A stretch of 64,000 nucleotides of DNA from Aptenodytes patagonicus (taxonomy: Eukaryota; Chordata; Aves; Sphenisciformes; Spheniscidae), in assembly GCF_965638725.1 (NCBI RefSeq), contig NC_134951.1:75209068-75273067 (forward strand), in the 5' to 3' direction. Positions 25,184 to 35,790 of this stretch are shown here, piece after piece. The notes below the pieces were generated by a model. That model saw only the letters and a program-made list of their open reading frames with translations. It was not told where the DNA came from and made no database searches. The translations under genes were made by a program, and so were the position numbers. The stretch's first letter is position 1. Every line of letters starts with the position of its first letter.

Positions 25184-28100
25184 AGTTGGGCAACCTATTG
25201 CAAGGATTTGGCGCTTTTGTTACAGGAGAAAATTATACTGGGTATTTATGCAGGCTATTGCTAAGCTGTTTAAAGCAATACACAGATTAATAAATAATTG
25301 AAATAGCTTAAAGGAATAAGAGGATAAATTTGTTGTAATCAAGTAACAAATGATGCAAAATATGGCAGGATCCCAAACGCCATTAAGAATAGGTGTGTGA
25401 CTAAGTGGCATCTTGATCAAATGCAACGCCAGCCTACGAATAGGTGTGTTATTTTCACTGAACAGCCTACAGATACTTAAGCAATACTTAAACGTATAAT
25501 ACATCTGCCGTTCCTTTCTGTGTCAGACCACTGGAGAGACAAAGGGCAAATACGCAGAGCCTCGTAGGAGGCCATGGAAGACCCAGACATTATGGAGTCA
25601 AATACCGGATTTTAAAAAGTCTTTACCTTGAGACGATATTCCGTCTCAGGACATACTGAATAGCGAGTAATACCAGTGAAATGATCCTCAGACTTGAAAT
25701 TTCAGCAACAGCTCACGAAGAGTAAGCAAAGCTGAAATGCCCTATTAATATCATAGCTGACAAAACAACACTAAAGTCTTTCCTTCTTTGTCATGCATGC
25801 TGTAACTAAAACATGAACTGGCTAACAGCACCATTCTTGAAAAAATATTACATTAGTATTTTCCTGGAGGATGCCCACTCATAACAATGGTATTTCCACT
25901 AAGGAGAGGAGAGTTTCGCTGCAGGAGCTGAGAGAATTTTCTACAAAGTATGGAAATTACCTTAATATATTTCACCTACTTTCTTCCTGAAAATAGGAGC
26001 TGAGTAACAGTTGTATAAATAAAATGTTATTATAATATAGTTAAAATACTAATTCATATAAGCATTGTTACATGGTTCTCCTGCCCCTTTTCTTGGAAAA
26101 AAGAGGGGGTAAACACATTCTTGCCTCCTCTGGATTAAAAAAGTTGCTGGCAGAAATGAAAAAGCTAAGGAAGGAGAAGAGAGGGGTTTTTTGACAACAT
26201 TAAACAAAGTACATAAGCTTTACTGAGAGCTGCTCAAAGATACCAGAAAACCCTATAGCACGTACCATTATCACTTTAATCTACCTCTCAAGTAAACTGT
26301 CAATCCCACACACTATCCAAACTTTCCATACCATCTGGCAGGAAGTTTACACAGAACCCGAGAAAATTCTTCTGATTCCAGTCCGGATGGATGGACCTAA
26401 CAGCGTGATTCGTGAGGTTGATCTAACTAAGCAATACGTTTGGATACTTGCCCCACGCATAGCCGAATTTCTTGGCCCTTGGAGAAGACATTCAGTTTTT
26501 ACTGAGAGAATGGAAAACAAAAAGCATGCATTCAAGTATTTATTCAAGTATTAGGGACCTGAACGTTTGTAGACTATATATCGGCAGAGAGCAAGAGGCT
26601 GAAGTCTGGCCCTGCTGGGAGAGATCCAGCAAGATGTCTTCTACAAGACTTACTTAGATTAGAAGAACAAATAAATTCAGTAGTTTTATCGAAATGAGCT
26701 ATTGCACTGTATGCATGTTTTATAATCAAGCGATAACAATAATGTTCTACAATCAAGTAGCTCCATAATATCCTATAGCAGCACCTCAGTAACTCTTCTG
26801 GATATGATCTGACTTCCAGTCAGGAATATGAGTTACTGGCCACACACATCTCACTCAGAGAGCTAACTTATTACACTGGTGGTACGGTCTCAGGATTAGT
26901 CCTTTGCCTTTTCTGTAGCTGCTGGAGATGTAAAAATACGGGCAGGCTTTCAACTTCAGAAGTGCCAAGCACATATGCACTACACAATAACCTGACTGCG
27001 CAGGGAAAGCCTTTTAAAATGGCTTCATGATACAAATTGAATACACTCTTACCGTGAATTGCACTGCTTCTAATCACAGTTTCCAAATTTCACATATAAA
27101 TAACTCCTGTACAAGATTAGCAACAAGAAAACCACCTGAGTGAAAAGTATACTGCATAATGCATATAAACTGCATTCATTCACAGCCCCTTATATTGACT
27201 GAAATGCTATCTGGTTAAGCAGGAATATAGTATTTTGATCAAATATATATACACAAAACATCAGTATTGCTCAAGTCCAAGTATTTTCTTTTTCTCTCTC
27301 TAAAAGAAACACAAGAAGGGACAAACTGGTTTGGTCAAACCATAAACTTGCTGGAATCTTCATGTCCTGCCAGAACTGAGCTTCAGGGGAGTTGCTTCTG
27401 AGGGTCTGAAATAACTGGTTTTTCACTGCTAGTTTCCAGATTAGCCCAGATAAGAAGTGCAGAAACACCAAGAAAATGGTGGTTATCACAATATTTCCAG
27501 GCCACATTTGAAGCAAGAAAAAAATAACTCTCATTTTAAAAGTATTTTTCAAGAATATTACCAGCCAGTTCTGGAAATTCATAATATGCAATAGCTCAGA
27601 TATGTATTCAAGCTCTGGGTGCTTATTAAATAATAATGCAATCTGAAGTGTTGGGAAAAATTGGAAATTTGCACTCCCTGAAACAAAGTCCGTATCGTAT
27701 TTAGGACCCTTTTTGGTTAATGCAACCAGTGCACCTTCATTGCACGGTTAACCTGGGTAATCTGTATCTGAGCCTAACCAAAATCCAGATATTTTCCCAT
27801 CACAATTTATATACTGTGACGGTATTTAAATTATAGGTGAGTGAGACACACTGGCTGGGGTGCTGACACCCTCTGGGGTATTTGCTCAGCCAAGTTTGTC
27901 ACCCGTGAGGATACATATGCATCCTCCGAGACACATATGGGAGAACATTGGGAAGAACGCTGGAGGATTATCTGCATTCAAGTCATTTTGCCTCAAGCTT
28001 CGCTACAAAATGTGTGATTTGCAGCCCAATTTAAAGAAAATCCCACTCTCTCATCCGTCTAAGTTAATTTAACAGCCCTCCTGCTTTGAAGTCCAGAAAG

Positions 28101-29016
28101 ACTTTTTAATGAGGACAGAAGTAAAATGCTTGGGATAAAACTCATCTAAGAGCTCCAATTAACAGGCCAGTTTCGACACACCTAAAACCCATTTCTCCAC
28201 CACTAGCAAAGCAGGAACATCACTAAACCATACCACTGATTTCACCTGGAGAGATTTCTGTGTGTGACCTACAACGCAACAGCGACAGCAGTTCTAACAT
28301 GACAGTGGCCAGAAACACGAGGGAACTGCTAGAATTGTACAGAGTGCTTGGAAAAAACCCCACAAATGCAAATATACTAATCTAAGGCAAACACAGTCAG
28401 CTCAACATGCAAAAGAGGAATTGGATTGTACCGAGTGAAAAACCAGACGAGAATATTTTTAATTGCATCATTTAATTATCCAATGCAATGACCTCAAAGT
28501 GAGTAATTAACATGAATTAATTTTTCTGTTGCAGCTCTCCTTTTGTAGGTACCTATTAGTAATTCCACTTTGCAAATAAGAGATGCAGATTATGAATCTG
28601 ACCCAAAGCCTACTAAAGCCAGAAGTCTTTTCTCAGAGCTGGGAGGGCAAGCTGTCTGATCTGCTCCGCAAGACAGAGAGAGGATCTACTGATCTTGTTT
28701 GTACACCTTTAGACCAAGAAAAAAATTTGTCCTTCCAGCTATCATGGGTTCATTTTTTCTGCCTGCAACAGAAAAATACATCAGGTCCTACTTCTTTGAC
28801 AAAATAACAGCTAGGCAAACCAATGTGGCAAGGCCATAAGATATCACTTTTATTATAAAACGTTACATTACGACCTAAGAACAGTCTTTGGCTATTTTTG
28901 AACATCGAGGTTCAGGTTTAAAACAATCCTTCACATGAATTTTATTGTCTTTCCACCTAATCATGGCTGCACTCACTTAAGACAGCAGAAGAATATGAAA
29001 GCAGCAACCCAGGCTG

Positions 29017-29040
29017 CTGAACTGAACTGAACTGAACTGC
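29017..29040. repeat. Short pentanucleotide repeat (CTGAA)n
   Basis: Four to five consecutive CTGAA units. An ordinary short tandem repeat. Confidence 0.8.
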
Positions 29041-30483
29041 ACATTTTCACCATTCTAGCTGATTTATTAAACTAGCCAATGCATTCTCAGCATTAAGAAA
29101 CAAAGCTTTATCCAAGAAAGCGGTTTAGAAAAATCATCGGGAGAGCTATCAGCTGTAACACAATGGGTTAAAATTATCAATAATGGTTGCTAGGCTCATT
29201 TCTACTGTTTAACATCCCGAGGAAAAAAACAGAGAACAGAAGCATCTGGGAAGAAAATGGAAGTAGATCTGAGTTTAAAGTGAGTTTTGTATTTTGTAAT
29301 GGAGGTTAACAGGAAGCCTTAAAAAGAACGGAGTGAAGGCAGATGACGTCTTCCGCTGCAGATCAAGCTGTCCAGTCAGCTCACGATTTCTACTGTTGCC
29401 ATGAAGTTAAACATTATCATCATTGTATTTCTGTTTTCCTGTAGAATCAATAAAGATGCGAAGAGTCTACTGCCCTTGCAAGCATTCCTGAAGCCCCGTA
29501 TTTTCTGAAGTTTTGAAACTGCCAAAACAAAAGAAGTGCCGAAAAGTTCAAAATCGTTCAAGAGCAGCATGCTAAATTCAGAGTGTATAAAGGAAGAATT
29601 CCATATAAAACTGCTCCCAACGATCAGCTAATTGGCTTCTTTTTGCCCTTTATATGAAAAATCAGAAGGAGTCACTAACAGAAAAAGGAGTGTTGGTGGT
29701 CACATCCAGTTGATTCGCTAATTCAGTGGCATCTGCAGAGCCCGCTATTATTTTGTAACCTGTTACAAAATCTTGACATTATTGATGAACATCAAGGCTG
29801 CCACCAGTTTCCATTGACTCACTCTTCATGAGCTTATTACCCAATTGATTTTTGTCAACATACCATACTGCAGAAGAACGCATGGCTGAAATAGCAATGA
29901 GTCAATTTTTCAGCTAGGTATTTTCCTTCTGGGAAGCGATCCTTTGTAGTTTTACGCGTAATATCAAAGCTTCATTTATTTCAAAAAAATCCAAGTATAA
30001 AGGATTTAGGCTGACAGTTATGTACTTTCAGCCAGTACGTGAAATAGTTTTCCACGTTTTCAATATGCAGTGGGAAATTTTTTCATTGACTGGTGGACAC
30101 AGATTATACAAATCTTTGCTTAGCTCACACCTGGGAGCACAAGTTGCTCTGCTCCAGCACAAATATAGGCAGAGTCAGTGTCTTCAAAGGTTAAAATATG
30201 CTGACTGTAAACAAATGCATAATATTGACCCATCTTCATTCTCTCAACCCTTCCCCTATTAATGGTGCTGTTTACAAGCAAAACGACTTTTTCTACTCCT
30301 AGCTTAACCTGGGCTCTGGCTGTTAAATTAGGTTTTTACTGTTTGTAAATCAGTGGTAACTCATCTCTACAGAACTGGCTGAAATTCCAGTTACAAATCT
30401 ACTGCTCTCTTATCACCTTTCCCAGAGAAGTATTTGAATCATTTCTTCAAAAAATAAAATCACAACTGTCCTTCTCCTCTCAG

Positions 30484-30624
30484 ACTGCAGTTTTACAGCC
30501 TTCATGCCTGAAGAAGCAGCTGCCAGTGCTATTGCACTGACCAGAAGGATGCTGAAGGAGCACTTGGTGGATGCCAAGTTGAAAAGAAATCTTGTGTTTT
30601 TCCAAGATCCAGCTAAGAAATGCG
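30484..30624 (+). other. Orphan exon-like ORF of unknown identity
   Basis: A pyrimidine-rich tract ending CTTCTCCTCTCAG (30471-30483) is followed by 141 open bases and a consensus donor GCG|GTAAGA at 30625. In the frame with ATG at 30504 the exon would begin with two bases of a split codon and end with one, so it is symmetric, phase 1 at both ends. The translation is helix-prone and charged, for example EAAASAIALTRRMLKEHL, then LKRNLVFFQDPAKK. I do not recognise the family. An alternative acceptor is TTTTACAG at 30498. It may be a lone exon of a non-coding or unannotated transcript, a relict of a lost gene, or chance. No partner exon was found nearby. Confidence 0.25.
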
Positions 30625-33600
30625 GTAAGAGTGGTACTGTTCTGTCAGCAGTATTAGGATTTCTTTGCTTAGCTTTACCCTACCTCTCTTTTTTCCCTGC
30701 TCACATCCATGCATGATTTTCATTTTAATGAAACAGTCAGTTCACCCTAGTACTGCCTATACCTTAGCAGCAACGATCATTATGTGACCTCTCCTCTCAA
30801 GGTGAATTTCATCTTGCACCAGGTAATAAACACAATTAATAAATTCATTTTACAGAAATGGCTCCCCCCTTCTCACCCCTACCCATCCTCGTTCTTTACA
30901 AGGAGGGGTTTTTTTACAGAAGATTTTTCCCAGTACCAGAGCCTCAGTGCTTTTTCCGTCAGAGTATCTGTGCTCACACCACGTGGTGCCTGGCTAATGC
31001 TGTGCAGCCAATTATGCAGTATCTGGGCAGAGAAGCAACCACGGCACGTATGAACATAATGTTAAAGTAATCACCTGATGTCTCTCTCTTAGCCTGATCC
31101 TTACCACTGCTGCTAGTGGGAAAGGGTCTCTAAAAAACAATCATCTCATGCCTTTTTTTTCGTTCTCTGCCTCCTTCCCTGATTTAGTAAAATACTTGTT
31201 TTGTGTTAGGCAGAATTACAGTCAGGCATGTAGAAAGGAGGGGGGGTTGTTAATAATATTCCACTTTATCAACTAGTAGAGCTCTCACTTTTTGTACGCT
31301 GATATTTAATATAGCAGTGGAAAGACAAGCACAATTATACACACTCACACACATTGCCAAGACTGGGCTTGGCTATTTTTCTCTTCTTAAAGGGGGCAAG
31401 GAAAACTGTTTACCATACTTGGACTAAAACCATCTCAAGCTGTAACTGATCGTACCTTTTTAACTTGCATCACCGTGGGATGTACACATAATCAATATGA
31501 CATGAAACATTTTCATGATTACATTACATTTTTCATTTAGGAGTTTGAAAAATGATTCCTCCTGCTGTTTTCATAACGCCGGTACCATAGCGTTACACAA
31601 TTTTGCTTGGGAGGGATGGGAAATATTAAAAAATGACAAAACACAAAAGCTGAGTTATATACCTGTAATTCCTCCGCTCCCATTTACCACCCTACCCTCT
31701 GGAATTTCTGCTCATTGCCTCGGCTCTCACTCTTACGGTCAGAAACCTGAATCTTCAAGCTGCAAAGAAAAGGTTATCACTTCAGTTCATTTGTGGGCAA
31801 ATTGCTCAAACTCAGCTGTCAATCAACGACCCACTCCAGCATCCGAGCTGATTTGTGTCTATCATGGGTGTTTACTCGACAGATTCTCACAAGCAAACTG
31901 GAGCAGAGAAAATGTGTTTAGTGACAGCATCGTGCCGAAGACACATTTTCTGCAGATAACATTTGCATTATGTGTTTGCTGTTTGCGGAGCATCTGGAAG
32001 ACATCAAATGAACAGGAGGACATATTTCTTTTTCTGAGCACGTACTCCAACAAAAAAGAAAACACGAGTCCATAGGAAAGCACTTCAGATGGGGAAGCCT
32101 GGGTGTAACTTTGCCTTTTCTTCCTGCTTCCTTTCTACCCTCTCCATTTCTTTCCATCTTATTCCATTACCTTTCTCTCCCCTGCTTTTTTTACCCCTGT
32201 TCTTCTCTTACTTTGGCAAAAATATATCTAAAGGAAGAGAAAAGCAGATGCACTCATATCTTACTCCCATAGTTTCAGTGATTTATGAATTTTGAGTATG
32301 AATAGATATTGAAACTAATCAACAGATGGTTGGAGACATGAATATTCATGAATTCTGAATCCCTGTATTACTCTGCCAGGTATTGTTTACATGTAAAGAA
32401 TATACGTGGTGTCTAATCACCACTTTTGGAAAAGAAAGCTAGCAGTCTCTTTAACTGTCCCATGTCTTATGAAGTGCACGTTTTGGACAATAAACTGTGG
32501 TACATGCATGTATCCTTCGAAAAGAGAAAAAGAACTAAAACCTGACAAATGTCTTTATGAATGGCTAATGCCCTCTGCTTGCAAATCAAACCATCCCAAA
32601 ATTTCACTTTGATGATAGGCAGGAATAAAGTGTCTTAAGTATTACTATAAACTAGATATTAATTTCGATTTGCAACTCCATCCACAACCTAAAGAAAATC
32701 TAAGGCACTCACAACAATGAACCAGTAAAGAAATGTGAAATTAACTATAAGTATGTATTTACACTTAGGCAGACATTAACATCTAGCAGCAATTTATTTT
32801 ATATAAGGAGTAAGCTGCTGCCACCTTCTGAAAAAAGCTCAGCATGACTACAAATGTCATCTTTCTCACAAGGCCAAAGCAACATGAGACACATGTTCCG
32901 AGCCAAGAAAATTAGACAACAAAGCGAGTTCCGCTCCAGCATCAATACAAAAAAATCTGCTACACTTACACGTTCTTGCTCAAGAAGCTAATCTGAGGGT
33001 GGCCTCAACACTTCCAAGCACAAATGTAAGCGTGTCACCCTTATCCCAACTCAGGAAAACGCTTTGACATCTACTTACCATCAAACAGGCAAAAGTGCCA
33101 CTGAAGCAAACCAACAGTACAGTTACCTCTCTTTAGCCATACCCTTCTTTACCTCTTAAATGCCCACCTGCTTGAAGAAGAGTCTCCCCTCCCCGGGGAC
33201 ACCTTCCAACCACGGCTTCCTCGTTGTAAAGCGACAGAAAGCCAGCGTTTCTCTCAGTGGTTTCTGCAAGAACCACCTGCCTCTCCAGAGGTGCTGTCAC
33301 CATCGCTGACAACCGGGGGCCACCTTTCTGGTAGAACGGGATACACCAAGGGTGGTGGCATGAGCAACCCTCTGTGCCCTGTAAATGGGCCCCCGCTAAT
33401 CAACACTGGCTGTGTGCTGATCCAGAACTGGGAGCTCCTGCTCAGGCAGAGGAGCCCCAAATCTTTGGTGACTGTGAGGAAGTGATGACGCATTTGCTCC
33501 CTCTGCCAACTTCAGCCATCACAGTGGTGGTCTGAGCTTTATTTACGGTTTACATTCTGGCGGCACAAGGAGTATCGGCAGGTACAACGGCAGAGCAGTG

Positions 33601-34849
33601 GCAAACCAGCGTCACTGCTGGCAAACCGGTGCTTCACACTCAGTACCTCTGTTATGGATAGATTGATCCCCTCTCCAAAAATTTCCTAAAAAATAAAACC
33701 ATGGCATTTTAGCCTGATTTTCAAAGCAAGTGAAGATTATATCATCTTACTGTCTAGCTGCTCCATCTTCCTATAACCTTGGAATGCACTGACCGGTTTC
33801 AACTAAATTTGACAGGAAATTGAAAGTCTCAAAAATATGATTTCTAGAAATTTAGAGAACCCATAGAGCACATGGCCAGAGAAAAGCAGTCTTCAAAAGC
33901 TGCACTGCTGACGGGCCAACCTGCTTCAAAGAATCACCGACCTACAGTCCCGTGATTTTGGGGAGGGGCAGGAAAACTCATAATCCGAACCATAAGCTTC
34001 ATGTGCATTTCCTGGGCAACACCCAAGGACCCACGATGGCAGAATATTAAAACAGATTTGTCGTAGAAGCAATTCGGAGTTATGCCGGGACCATGGCCTA
34101 AACCAACCCAAAAGTCTGAAGGATATTCAAAATACCCTGCCACAATGATCATTTTTTGATGCAGCTATTAAGACTTTTCCAGTAACCCAAGAAATGTACG
34201 AGTCTATGCTCAAAGGCGCTTGCAAGAATGAAACAAACCAACATGGAAACACAGAGTTACTGCTTGACCTCTCATTACTAAAGGAAAAATACATGCACCA
34301 CCCCTCTGTACGCAGTGCGAAGCCCATCACCATCTCCGTATGTTTACAGAACCAGCAAGGCCCTCATTTCATGATAAAATTAAAACAAAATTACGAGAGA
34401 TGTAAAACTGATGATTTTCAATTTTAAGCATTTCTCTAAAACTCATTTAGCCTTTGCTTCAAAAACTTGCATGAGCAGCTCTTTACCACCATCTTGGGTG
34501 GTTAAGATCCCATCTGGGATTCTTTGATAAAACTGAAGAAGTCACAACTTCGCTCGTTACATTTTTGACTATTGGGCTTTTTTTTCTTGATTTCTGAGCA
34601 GAAATGGTACACCTGGGATGGAGCCCGCCAGAGTTTCTTTTTTTGTTTTGTTTTGTTTCCTCATGTTCACACAACCACCAGCGGTTTCAGTGACCACCTA
34701 CCCCGATTATTTGCAGGTGTTACCTCGCTGCATGGAGTCCCTTCCAAATATTTATGCCCGGTGGCTTGCGGGAGTGGCAAACGACGTGCGTGCAAGTTTC
34801 CATGACGCGTTTGCCAAGGGAGCAACGTGCATTTAAGGCACGTTTTTAG
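30625..34849. other. Proximal 5' flank of LRP11, no gene recognised
   Basis: AT-rich sequence with scattered short frames, for example 31515-32075 (+) and 33291-33485 (+), none recognisable. GC content rises sharply after about 34850 into the CpG island. Confidence 0.5.
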
Positions 34850-34942
34850 AGAAACCCGCTTCTTTAAGGCGCTGGGAAGAGCCGGCGCGGAGGGGGAGCG
34901 AGGCACGCCGCCTGCCTACCCCCTTGCCGAGGGCCTCCGCGC

Positions 34943-35057
34943 CGGGGCCGGGCGGTGCGGCCCGCGGGAGGGCCGGGGCGCCGGGGCCGGGGGGCCGAGG
35001 CCGGGGCCGGGGGGCCGGGGCCGGGGGGCGGGGCCGGGGGGCGGGGCCGGGGCCGCC
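34943..35057 (+). repeat. GGGGCC-rich, G-quadruplex-prone tract
   Basis: The + strand contains many runs of four to six G separated by one to four bases, largely as GGGGCC hexamers and GGGGGGCC variants. It ends about 200 bases upstream of the LRP11 start codon, so it lies in the proximal promoter or 5' UTR. The spacing satisfies the usual G-quadruplex pattern several times over. Confidence 0.85.
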
Positions 35058-35255
35058 CCCGGGCCCGCCCGGCGGAGCTGTTCACGGCGGCGGGTGCTGA
35101 GCGGCGCCGCGCCGCCTCGTGCAGCCGGGCGGGGCCGGCGCCTCCCCGCGCCGCGCTCGCGGGTGCCGGCGGGGGGAGCCGCTCCCGCAGCTCCCGCCGC
35201 TCCCGCCGCCGCCACCACCGCTCCCGCCTGCGCGCCGCCGCCGCCGCCTGGGGCC

Positions 35256-35790
35256 ATGGCGGCGCTGGTGCTGGTGCTGCTGGCGGCGCTGGGCGGGCGG
35301 ACCGTGCTGCCGGGCGGGCGGTGCGCGGCGCCGCTGGCCGACCTGCGCTCGCAGATCTCGGGCATGGAGTCGCTGCTGGAGGAGTTTCGCCGGCAGCTGC
35401 AGCAGGAGGAGCCGGGACCGCCGGCGGCGGCGGCGACGGGCGGCGGCGGGGAGCGGTGCGGCGGCAGCAGCAGCTTCTCCGCCAGGCCCGACTCCATCAT
35501 CCGCACCAAGGACTCCATCGCGGCCGGCGCCACCTTCCTGCGGGCCCCCGCCGCCGTGGCGGGCTGGCGGCAGTGCCTGGACGCCTGCTGCGCCGAGCCG
35601 CGCTGCACGCTGGCCGTGGTGCAGGGGCCCGGCCGGCCGCGGGGGGCGGCGGCGGCGGAGCTGGGCTGCTACCTCTTCAACTGCACGCACCGCGGCCGCC
35701 CCGTCTGCCGCTTCGCCCCGCACCGCGGCTACAGCACCTACAGCCGCCGGCCCGCCGGCCTCGCCCCGCCGCCGCCCGCCGCGCCGCCGG
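35256..35790 (+). CDS. LRP11: LRP11 coding exon 1: signal peptide and MANSC domain
   Basis: The exon encodes residues 1-178 plus the first base of codon 179. Residues 1-13 ([13 protein letters not shown]) form a hydrophobic signal core. Residues 27-52 are a short amphipathic, coiled-coil-like stretch. The MANSC domain follows, with its hallmarks [10 protein letters not shown] (79-88), CLDACC (107-112), RCTLAVV (116-122), CYLFNC (138-143) and HRGYSTYS (156-163). The end of the exon codes a Pro/Ala-rich linker. The donor is G|GTAAGG at 35791. Poly-Ala and poly-Gly codon runs inside the domain probably reflect the very GC-rich island. The frame stays open upstream to 34827, but that extension would bury the signal peptide. 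Confidence 0.95.

Larger units (their letters stand above)
24673..30483. other. Intergenic DNA, AT-rich, no gene recognised
   Basis: No recognisable coding exon is present. It contains the hairpin pair at 25139-25183, a TAAT-rich stretch around 28450-28530 that could be a homeodomain-type regulatory cluster, and a short CTGAA pentanucleotide repeat at about 29017-29039. Confidence 0.5.
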
